Shown one piece after another: positions 13,392-20,036 of a stretch of 20,542 nt of DNA. The translations under genes and the position numbers were made by a program. The stretch covers positions 1 to 20,542 of the forward strand of contig JALFGI010000137.1 in assembly GCA_022777455.1 (NCBI GenBank). The letters are read 5' to 3'. Within the stretch, counting starts at the first letter, position 1. The number at the start of each line of letters is the position of its first letter. This DNA is from Clostridiales bacterium. Its GTDB lineage: Bacteria; Bacillota_A; Clostridia; Oscillospirales; Oscillospiraceae. Under the pieces are notes generated by a model. That model did no database searches, had not been told where the DNA came from, and saw only the letters and a program-made list of their open reading frames with translations.

Positions 13392-13500
13392 CCGCCGGGT
13401 ACCGTTGAGCCATCAGTGATCAAATGATGCGGTATCCGGCGGTGAGCAGTTAATGTCTGCTCGGGACAAAATTTGGCGGGTTGATTGTTATCAGTCGCCG
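13392..13500. other. Structured intergenic segment, possible RNA element
   Basis: Between the 43-aa gene and the attenuator, a 13-bp stem (13392-13404 with 13430-13442) is fully paired on the plus-strand RNA with one G-U, and has one A/C mismatch on the minus strand. It is followed by GAGCAG/CTGCTC (13444-13449 and 13457-13462) and a bulged stem near 13475-13499. No open reading frame is supported here. It could be a long 5' leader of the sigma-like gene or a separate small RNA. Confidence 0.35.
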
Positions 13501-13514
13501 CCGACCAAAGATGA

Positions 13515-13646
13515 TTAATTCTTCTTGGTCTGTGCTAAAGCGCTTCCAGCAACGGATTTAGACTTTGCGCCGTAGCGGTTGTCCCTCAAAATCTTGCTTG
13601 CTTTGGAAGCAACAGCTTTTGAGGTCTGCTTCGTGTTCTTAGCCAT
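13515..13646 (-). CDS. Small basic conserved protein, 43 aa
   Basis: The minus strand from 13646 encodes MAKNTKQTSKAVASKASKIL, then RDNRYGAKSKSVAGSALAQT and KKN before a TAA stop. AGGAGGTGAAGATC precedes the ATG, an excellent ribosome site. Lys/Ser/Ala-rich proteins with the pattern VASKASK-L-D-R-SKS-AGSALAQ are widespread in bacteria, often as tandem repeats of the same motif, and of unknown function; this is a single-unit version. It is the first minus-strand gene next to the divergent intergenic region. The charge suggests nucleic acid contact, but that is only inference. Confidence 0.8.
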   Translation of the reverse strand: MAKNTKQTSKAVASKASKILRDNRYGAKSKSVAGSALAQTKKN

Positions 13647-13916
13647 GATCTTCACCTCCTCATAGTCAAATGGCGAAAGGGCGAGTTCACGATTGCGACT
13701 TCAAATTTGCGAACGCAGAAAGGAAATTAGCGAAACGGGTAGAAATATTCACAAGTTTCTGTTACAATATATATATTGCAGTCGCTGCCGCAGGGGTTTG
13801 CCCTGTCGCGGAAGCTGTTTTGTGTCAGCTTCTGTAATCATTATAGAAAATCGGGCTGATAGGATTAGGTAGCCACTGATAGGCTTTGATAGGTTTCGGC
13901 GAGGAGATAAGAAAAC
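13647..13916. promoter_or_regulatory. Divergent intergenic region between phage block and accessory block
   Basis: No gene is supported in these 270 bases. They hold a perfect 14-bp palindrome CAATATATATATTG (13765-13778), a CAGGG/CCCTG hairpin (about 13791-13805) and a GAAGCTG/CAGCTTC hairpin (13811-13817 and 13826-13832). A weak candidate plus-strand promoter is TTGTGT (13820-13825) with TATAGA (13842-13847), 16 bp apart. Three TGATAGG heptamers follow at 13857, 13877 and 13887. The ribosome site GAGGAG lies at 13901-13906. Confidence 0.45.
13857..13893 (+). repeat. Three phased TGATAGG direct repeats before the accessory operon
   Basis: TGATAGG occurs at 13857-13863, 13877-13883 and 13887-13893, 20 and 10 bases apart, so all copies fall on the same face of the helix. 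They lie just downstream of the possible promoter and upstream of the first gene of the operon, where a repressor would bind. The Xre protein encoded at 17452 is one candidate, unproven. Confidence 0.4.
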
Positions 13917-14480
13917 ATGGAATTCAAGGACTTCGTGCAAATACTGCATCCGATAATTGGCGGGTCAAGTAGCCAGGGGGCTTTTGTAAAAACACTTTTT
14001 GAAGTCATCGTCACGGAAGATGGCCAAAGTGCGCTGGACGAGCAGTCTGAGGTCACTTATCGTTCTTATTTCAATGGACAAACGGGCATCTCCAGAATTG
14101 CAAAGAAGATTAGCCCATATATCGAAACTGAAAATTTTGTGTCCTACATCCATGACTTTTCGGATGAGACGGTTTTGAGTCTTTGTGACAGTTTTAGGGA
14201 ATACCTGCCTGAAATAGATAGCTTCAACGCAGGAAGGCAGCTGGCAGATTTGTTCCTTTCTATTTTGAAAAATGCTGCCGGGACAAAAAGAAAAAGCCCA
14301 GCATCATCAGAAGATGACGCTGAACCAATAGAGGCGGAGGTCGTGGATGACGATGAGCCATCAGGTGCCGCCCAAAACGATAAAAAAATGACCGTTATTC
14401 AACAGCAGATCAATGTCATCCAAAACGGAGAAAAAAACTTCAATCTGACGAATAACGGTACGATGAACTTTAACTTTTGA
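13917..14480 (+). CDS. Unknown protein, first component of a three-gene ATPase system
   Basis: The 187-aa product begins MEFKDFVQILHPIIGGSSSQ. Residues 1-115 form a compact, probably helical domain (TYRSYFNGQTGISRIAKKIS, then ENFVSYIHDFSDETVLSLCD). An acidic linker (about 125-152) follows. The last 30 residues (MTVIQQQINVIQNGEKNFNL, then TNNGTMNFNF) are an Asn-rich, beta-strand-like tail. I do not recognise the domain. No signal peptide or membrane segment is seen. GAGGAG precedes the ATG. The next gene starts 11 bases after the stop, and its N-terminus carries a similar Asn/Gly-rich segment, so the two proteins may assemble through it. It could be an adaptor or sensor for the ABC ATPase encoded two genes on. 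Base composition appears more AT-rich than in the phage block. Confidence 0.8.
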   Translation: MEFKDFVQILHPIIGGSSSQGAFVKTLFEVIVTEDGQSALDEQSEVTYRSYFNGQTGISRIAKKISPYIETENFVSYIHDFSDETVLSLCDSFREYLPEIDSFNAGRQLADLFLSILKNAAGTKRKSPASSEDDAEPIEAEVVDDDEPSGAAQNDKKMTVIQQQINVIQNGEKNFNLTNNGTMNFNF

Positions 14481-14491
14481 GGCGGTACATT

Positions 14492-15142
14492 ATGAACAAC
14501 GATCTGAGCATTAAGCAGACCGACCAACTGGCTACCCCCACCCTACAGCAGACCGGTACTAACAATGTTGCTGTATCCAATCAGCCGGGAGGCACGGTCA
14601 ACTTAACATACAATATTAATTATCCCCAGATGGCAGACTCCTCGGCAGAGATGATGATTGCCATCCAATCCTTCAGCAAGGAGTATTATCAGCTGATTGT
14701 TACTTGCGATGAGGATGTTTTTAGCACGGGCGTGGTGTCGGTGATCGCAAACCGTGCGTTAACAAAATACAATGTTCCGCCGGAGATTTTTGACAGATGT
14801 TCTACTCTCACGGAAGAGGGCATTGCGGAACTGAAACGTTTCCCGGCAATCATCTGCAAGGAAAATACAGAGATGAAGGGCGTAACTTCTCCCGACCAAT
14901 ACTGTATGCTGTGCTATATCCAGAAGGTGATGAAGGTTGGAAAAAATATAAAAATCGCATTTAAGCCGATTGCACCCATTCAGCAGTTGAAACTGTGTGA
15001 CAAACGGAATGCAATGTTCTTCGGCTTGAATATGGATTGCGCGATTACGGACCTGAACCATAGCGCCTGGTCCGTTCGTAAAGTAAATGTATTCGAGGCG
15101 TTTAAGGAAGCCGGAATTCCGGGCATTCCGATGCCTGTATAA
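14492..15142 (+). CDS. Unknown protein, second component of a three-gene ATPase system
   Basis: The 216-aa product begins MNNDLSIKQTDQLATPTLQQ. Its first 50 residues contain TNNVAVSNQPGGTVNLTYNI, a segment like the tail of the preceding protein. The remainder (about 55-200) is a globular domain with FSKEYYQLIVTCDEDVFSTG, then CKENTEMKGVTSPDQYCMLC, then KVGKNIKIAFKPIAPIQQLK. No known catalytic motif is evident. The ATG at 14492 has AGGCGG about six bases upstream; an in-frame TTG at 14477 is less likely. It ends 12 bases before the ABC ATPase, joined by a perfect GGAGGTG site. The arrangement resembles the middle component of the computationally described ABC three-component systems, but I cannot assign the family from sequence alone. 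Confidence 0.8.
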   Translation: MNNDLSIKQTDQLATPTLQQTGTNNVAVSNQPGGTVNLTYNINYPQMADSSAEMMIAIQSFSKEYYQLIVTCDEDVFSTGVVSVIANRALTKYNVPPEIFDRCSTLTEEGIAELKRFPAIICKENTEMKGVTSPDQYCMLCYIQKVMKVGKNIKIAFKPIAPIQQLKLCDKRNAMFFGLNMDCAITDLNHSAWSVRKVNVFEAFKEAGIPGIPMPV

Positions 15143-15154
15143 GGAGGTGTCTTT

Positions 15155-17437
15155 ATGGCTGACAAAATCAAATCAGAGATTGTCCGCATTGATTTGACGG
15201 ATGCAAGCTATAAGGACAGCCATGCCTATATTGAGCCGACCTATGTCAATTTCTTCTTCGGCAATAATGGCGCTGGTAAATCTACGATAGCAAAAGCCAT
15301 AAAAAGCGGTGCTGGCATAACCTACGCTCCCGGGAGAACAGCATCAGATTATTTGCCACTGGTATATAACCAGGATTTCATTGATGAGAATTTTCGCAGC
15401 TACCGTAATATGAAAGGCGTGTTTACGCTGAACGCTAAAAATGCGGAAATCCAAAAACAGATTGACGAGGTTACGGAAAAGCGTACTCAAGTAAAGAAAC
15501 TCTTGTCCGAGGCAAGTGACAAGAGAGGTAAAATTGCCAACGCTAAAGATAAGCTGCACAAGGATTTCCTTAAAGAGTGTTGGGAACGCGGCAGAACTCT
15601 CCGTGATGATTTTCCAGGTACCATGGACAAAAAGGGAAAGTCTGATCCATTTGCCCGTGAAATTTTGAAGCACGCCCCGGCAGATATTGATATGGAGGAT
15701 TTGCGGCGGCTTTATGAATCGGCGTACTCTGAAACAGCAAAGCGTTACCAAAGGTTTACTACTATCGCTGACCCTATGGTTATGGACACGGTAGATGGAC
15801 GAGAAATACTGAGTAAGCCCATTGTCAATAGTGCAGATACTGAACTTGCCGGATTCCTGCGTGATATTGGCGCAACGGAATGGATGCGGCAAGGGCATGA
15901 TGCGTATTCTCATAATGCGAACGGAAGATGTCCATATTGCGGCGGTGATTTACCTGCGGATTTTGAGCAAACCTTTATTGCCAGCTTTGACAACAGGTAT
16001 CAGGAAAACCTGCGTCTCCTGGATGAATTTCTGGCGCGGTATAAAAAATCTGCAAATGAGTTATTCGTGCCTTTACAGACAACACCGGTCGAACTGTATC
16101 CGCAAATTGATCTGAAACCGTATGCCGATAAGCTGGCAGTCCTCAAGGCGGCTATTCAGGCCAACATCGAAACGATAAAGTCCAAAACGGAGAATCCAGC
16201 TTCTGCAGTAGCTCTTACAGATATTCAGCCCATTCTTGAAGATTTAGCTGAGATCATTAATGGATTTAATTCTTTGATTGACGCAAATAACGCCATCGTT
16301 GCTGCGGGTCCTACCAAGCGTACTGAATGCACCGATGCTGTCTTCAGCCTTCTCGCTTTTATGCTGAAGGATGTCATTGCTACCTATAGGAAAAGTGATG
16401 GAGATATGCAGGCTGAACTGGACGCTCTTGATGCGGAAATAAAGGCGCACAATGCCACTCTGGATGAAATCAAGACACAGCTCAAGACGCTCCGGGGAAA
16501 AACGGTAGAAACGGATACCGCTAAAGACAGCATCAATCTTATGCTGCACGATTCAGGTATGCGAGGCTTCAGCCTTGAACCAAAGGCTGGGGTCGACAAC
16601 GTATATGAAGTGCGCCGTCCTGATGGTACCATAGCTGATAATTTGAGTGAGGGCGAAAAGAACTTTATCGCGTTTCTGTATTTCTACCATCTGGTACACG
16701 GAAGCGACTCTGCTGACGGCGAAACCAGAGAGAAAATCGTTGTCATCGATGATCCTGTTTCCAGTATGGACAGCGGTTCACTATTTATTGTAAGCACTCT
16801 TGTTCGGCAGATGATTGAGATCTGCAGGAACAATGCCGACAACCGGAACCGAACAGCCGAAGGAAACTTCATTAAACAGATTTTTATTCTAACCCATAAT
16901 GCGTACTTCCACAGAGAGGTGTCTTACAGCTATGTGGCAAAGTACGATTATGCATCATTTTATCTGATTCGCAAGATCGGCACAAAATCCACGATTAAGC
17001 TGTGTGATGATGTTAATCCGAATGCGCCGACCGAACGGATAAATGTGAACCCAGTCAAAAATTCTTATGCTGCTCTTTGGGATGAGTATAAAGAAGTACA
17101 GTCCGCAGTTCCGCTGATGAATGTCATTCGCCGCATTCTGGAATATTACTTCCTTCAGTTATGCGGATACGAAGGGTCGCAGCTTCGTCAGGTCATTTTG
17201 ATTCAGGGCAAAGCTGAGGGCCGATTTAAGGATGCTGATGGCAATGACGATGAAGAAAAATTTCAACTTGCCTCCGCCATGTTGGCATACATCAATGCAA
17301 GTTCTATAGGTATGAGTGATGGTATGGACTTTGTCGAAGATTGTCTAAATGCCGATGAGTGCCGGAGCATTTTTGAAATGATATTTGACGCCATGGAACA
17401 GAAGCAGCACTATGACATGATGATGGGAAATCAGTAA
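15155..17437 (+). CDS. RloC/PrrC-like ABC ATPase (AAA_13 type) with zinc-hook-like motif
   Basis: The 760-aa product shows Walker A FFGNNGAGKST (about residues 35-44), a Q-loop-like VYNQDFIDENF, a coiled-coil region, CPYCGG (C259, C262) in mid-protein like a zinc hook, more coiled coil, the ABC signature LSEGEKN (497-503), Walker B VVIDDPVSSMD (529-539) and a switch histidine in FILTHNAYFH. This order is that of RloC/PrrC, stress-responsive ATPases whose C-terminus cuts tRNA anticodon loops during phage infection. In the C-terminal region R659 and E663 give the R-x3-E spacing of PrrC. The His expected further on seems missing: where I expect an N-x-x-S-H type motif, the sequence reads YINASSIGMSDG. 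It may be an inactive nuclease that signals through the two small upstream proteins, or a different effector. GGAGGTG precedes the ATG. Confidence 0.85.
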   Translation: MADKIKSEIVRIDLTDASYKDSHAYIEPTYVNFFFGNNGAGKSTIAKAIKSGAGITYAPGRTASDYLPLVYNQDFIDENFRSYRNMKGVFTLNAKNAEIQKQIDEVTEKRTQVKKLLSEASDKRGKIANAKDKLHKDFLKECWERGRTLRDDFPGTMDKKGKSDPFAREILKHAPADIDMEDLRRLYESAYSETAKRYQRFTTIADPMVMDTVDGREILSKPIVNSADTELAGFLRDIGATEWMRQGHDAYSHNANGRCPYCGGDLPADFEQTFIASFDNRYQENLRLLDEFLARYKKSANELFVPLQTTPVELYPQIDLKPYADKLAVLKAAIQANIETIKSKTENPASAVALTDIQPILEDLAEIINGFNSLIDANNAIVAAGPTKRTECTDAVFSLLAFMLKDVIATYRKSDGDMQAELDALDAEIKAHNATLDEIKTQLKTLRGKTVETDTAKDSINLMLHDSGMRGFSLEPKAGVDNVYEVRRPDGTIADNLSEGEKNFIAFLYFYHLVHGSDSADGETREKIVVIDDPVSSMDSGSLFIVSTLVRQMIEICRNNADNRNRTAEGNFIKQIFILTHNAYFHREVSYSYVAKYDYASFYLIRKIGTKSTIKLCDDVNPNAPTERINVNPVKNSYAALWDEYKEVQSAVPLMNVIRRILEYYFLQLCGYEGSQLRQVILIQGKAEGRFKDADGNDDEEKFQLASAMLAYINASSIGMSDGMDFVEDCLNADECRSIFEMIFDAMEQKQHYDMMMGNQ

Positions 17438-17451
17438 AGGAGAAACTAAAA

Positions 17452-17655
17452 ATGCGTATCAGCTACAATAAATTGTGGAAGATGCTTATCGATAAGAATA
17501 TGAAGAAAAGCGACCTAAAAGAGAAAGCTGGTATCAGTTCAGCATCCATCGCCAAACTCGGCAAGGGCGACAATATCACCACGGATGTTCTGATTAAGAT
17601 TTGCGAGTCCTTGGACTGCCGTTTGGAAGATATTATGGAGACGGTAGATGACTAA
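17452..17655 (+). CDS. Cro/C1-type (Xre) helix-turn-helix regulator
   Basis: The 67-aa product begins MRISYNKLWKMLIDKNMKKS. The helix-turn-helix is KSDLKEKAGISSASIAKLGK followed by NITTDVLIKICESLDCRLED, a standard compact Xre repressor fold that is the whole protein. AAAGGAG precedes the ATG, 14 bases after the ATPase stop. It sits between the ATPase genes and the methyltransferases, so it could act as a controller (C protein) for the restriction-modification genes, or repress the entire island by binding the TGATAGG repeats upstream. Which of these holds is not visible. Confidence 0.9.
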   Translation: MRISYNKLWKMLIDKNMKKSDLKEKAGISSASIAKLGKGDNITTDVLIKICESLDCRLEDIMETVDD

Positions 17656-17743
17656 GCCCCATTTATGGGACAGCCATTATGTTTTAATAAGAATGGGTTG
17701 ATGGATATGTTGGCCCACACGAGGAAAGAGGTGATGTCGCACA

Positions 17744-18505
17744 ATGGCAAAACAAGTGAAATCCAAGCAGCGTGTAGCTGATCACGGTGAGGTGTTTACA
17801 GCCGAGCGTGAAGTAGAAGCGATGTGCGACTTGGTAAAACAAGAAACGGAACGAATCGACAGCCGGTTTTTGGAGCCAGCCTGCGGGGATGGGAATTTTT
17901 TGTCCGTCATCCTGCAGCGAAAGCTGACAATCGTGACTAAAAAATATAGACGCAGCGCTTACGATTGGGAGCGCAACTCTTTGCTGGCTCTTGGCAGTGT
18001 ATATGGCGTGGACATCATGCTGGATAACGTTCTCGCCTGCCAGGGTCGTCTGTTTGAGATCTGGAATAAGGAATACAAAAAGGTCTGCAAAAAAGAGTGC
18101 AATGACGAGACGCGGGAGGCGGCTCGATTTATCCTCCGTTTGAACATTGTCTGTGGAAATGCATTAACTTTGCTGTGCTGCGATGACAATGGCCAAGAGT
18201 TAAATGTTCCTATTATCTTCTCTGAATGGACGTTCCCATTCAATGATGCCCGGATGCAGCGCAAGGACTATACTTTCGCCGAGCTTTTGGCAGAAGAGGA
18301 ACCGACCGGCAAGAAGAAAAAGACAGCGGATGAGGACTTCGTTCAGGGAACACTCTTCGACATGGAGCCGGAGCAGCCGGATGACGAAGGAGAATTTCTT
18401 CAGCAATATATAGCGCATTATCGGCACATTCAAGACGATGACACTCGATGGAGAGAAGCATATCTCCACATACACCCGACGAAGGAGGACAAGAGTAATG
18501 GCTGA
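17744..18505 (+). CDS. N6-methyltransferase-like protein lacking the NPPY motif
   Basis: The 253-aa product begins MAKQVKSKQRVADHGEVFTA. It has the N6-adenine methyltransferase start HGEVFTAEREVEAM (about 14-27) and SAM-binding motif I FLEPACGDGNFL (42-53), then SVYGVDIMLDNV. The catalytic [DN]PP[YF] motif is not found; the corresponding region reads IIFSEWTFPFNDARMQRKDY, followed by a charged linker. It therefore seems to be a SAM-binding, non-catalytic subunit, or half of a two-chain enzyme with the next protein, which has the same start plus NPPY. The genes overlap by eight bases (ATGGCTGA). An 88-base gap after the Xre gene suggests it may have its own promoter. A specificity or regulatory role is inferred. 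Confidence 0.82.
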   Translation: MAKQVKSKQRVADHGEVFTAEREVEAMCDLVKQETERIDSRFLEPACGDGNFLSVILQRKLTIVTKKYRRSAYDWERNSLLALGSVYGVDIMLDNVLACQGRLFEIWNKEYKKVCKKECNDETREAARFILRLNIVCGNALTLLCCDDNGQELNVPIIFSEWTFPFNDARMQRKDYTFAELLAEEEPTGKKKKTADEDFVQGTLFDMEPEQPDDEGEFLQQYIAHYRHIQDDDTRWREAYLHIHPTKEDKSNG

Positions 18506-20036
18506 TGGTCTTTTTGATAATGTATATAACCCGGACGTGCTGTCCTGCCTGGCAAACCTCTCCAACGATGAGGTGTTTACGCCGCCTGATGTTGTGAATC
18601 AGATGTTGGATATGCTCCCCCAGGAACTGTTTTGCAATCCTGATACCACGTTTTTAGATCCGGCCTGCAAAACGGGAGTTTTTCTGCGGGAAATCGCAAA
18701 ACGACTGATTGTCGGTCTGGAGCCCCAGTTCCCGGATCTGCAGGAACGAATCGACCACATTTTCCATAAGCAGCTTTTCGGTATTGCCATCACCGAGCTG
18801 ACCAGTCTGCTTTCTCGAAGAGGTGTATATTGCTCAAAATATCCCAACAGCGAGTTTTCTGTATCTCTGTTCGACGATGCCCAAGGTAATATTCGATACA
18901 AGCGTGTACAACATACTTGGGTGGATGGCCGCTGCAAGTATTGCGGCATATCCAAAAAGACCGAGCTTGGTGACTCGGCCCGTGGTGAAACCTTGGAAAC
19001 TCACGCATATGAACTGATACACACGCTCAAGCCGGAGGAGATATTTGGTATGAAATTTGATGTTATTATCGGAAACCCGCCATACCAGCTTAATGATGGC
19101 GGTAATGGTGTAAGTGCAGCGCCAATTTTTCAGCTTTTCGTGGAACAGGCAATGAAGCTCAAGCCGCGTTATTTATCGATGATTATTCCTGCTCGTTGGT
19201 ACGCAGGCGGCAAAGGTCTTAATGAGTTCCGTGAAATGATGTTGAACAACCGCCATGTAAGAAAGCTTATGGACTATGAATCCAGTAAGGACTGTTTTTC
19301 TGGAGTTAATATTGCTGGCGGTATCTGTTATTTTCTTTGGGACCGTGATAATGCGGGTCCTTGCGAAATCACAAATTGTTCCCTTGATACTCCTACTGTA
19401 ATGGAGCGTGAGCTTAATGAGTTCCCGATCCTCATCCGCTCTAATATGGCTGTTTCTATTGTACATAAAGTTCTCGCGACGGGGTGCGAAGTGTATAGCG
19501 ACCACGCATATCCCAGAAACCCCTTCGGCTTTGCTACAAATTTCCGTGGACGCACCATGAAGGAACCGGGGGACATTGAACTGCTGACCAGTAAAGGTTT
19601 TCAGTTCATCCGTCGATCTGATGTCAAAAAGAATGCCGATATTATCGATCACTACAAAGTTCTTATTGGCCGTCTTGTTCCGAGTAATGGTGAGCTTGAT
19701 GTCGATCCCAAAGACGGATACCGCGTTATCACAGACACCCGTATTATCGGGCCTGGCCAAATTAACACGGAAACCTACCTGGATATTGGTGTGTTCAAAA
19801 CTGAGGCTGAAGCCCTCCATTTTGATAAATTCCTTAAATCCAAATTACCGCGCTTCCTGTTGCGACAGGCTATTTCTTCTCTGAATGTTACCCGTGAATG
19901 CTTCCGTTTTGTTCCTTATGTGGACTTCACGGAAGAATGGGACGATCAGCGCCTTTACAAGATGTACGGTTTGACTGAGGAGGAAATCCAGCTTGTCGAA
20001 GCCACAATAAGGCCTTTTGAAAGTGAGGCGAACTAA
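18498..20036 (+). CDS. Eco57I-like N6-adenine DNA methyltransferase
   Basis: The 512-aa product begins MADGLFDNVYNPDVLSCLAN. It contains NDEVFTPPDVVNQML (about 23-37), motif I FLDPACKTGVFL (52-63), a small CKYCG knuckle and catalytic NPPY (193-196, in FDVIIGNPPYQLNDGG). The C-terminal half (about 230-512) is typical of Eco57I-type enzymes and may hold target recognition. The start at 18498 follows AAGGAGG and is preferred over sequence further upstream inside the previous gene. The stop is directly followed by the next start (TAAATG). With the upstream NPPY-less paralogue and the downstream nuclease-helicase it makes up a restriction-modification-like set; it should methylate host DNA to protect it. 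Confidence 0.92.
   Translation: MADGLFDNVYNPDVLSCLANLSNDEVFTPPDVVNQMLDMLPQELFCNPDTTFLDPACKTGVFLREIAKRLIVGLEPQFPDLQERIDHIFHKQLFGIAITELTSLLSRRGVYCSKYPNSEFSVSLFDDAQGNIRYKRVQHTWVDGRCKYCGISKKTELGDSARGETLETHAYELIHTLKPEEIFGMKFDVIIGNPPYQLNDGGNGVSAAPIFQLFVEQAMKLKPRYLSMIIPARWYAGGKGLNEFREMMLNNRHVRKLMDYESSKDCFSGVNIAGGICYFLWDRDNAGPCEITNCSLDTPTVMERELNEFPILIRSNMAVSIVHKVLATGCEVYSDHAYPRNPFGFATNFRGRTMKEPGDIELLTSKGFQFIRRSDVKKNADIIDHYKVLIGRLVPSNGELDVDPKDGYRVITDTRIIGPGQINTETYLDIGVFKTEAEALHFDKFLKSKLPRFLLRQAISSLNVTRECFRFVPYVDFTEEWDDQRLYKMYGLTEEEIQLVEATIRPFESEAN

Noticed and set aside
12620..13408. Plus-strand open frame of about 262 codons over the sigma-like gene and its leader
   Set aside because: It has low-complexity hydrophobic translation, no ribosome site, and runs antisense to a conserved gene and a structured leader.
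13646..13780. Sigma-A promoter for the minus-strand early genes near the 14-bp palindrome
   Set aside because: No -35/-10 pair with acceptable spacing and match could be found; the best candidates had only two of six matching bases at one box.
17657..17743. Terminator after the Xre gene (CCCAT/ATGGG at 17658-17669)
   Set aside because: The stem is five base pairs with a two-base loop and has no T-run, too weak for a terminator.
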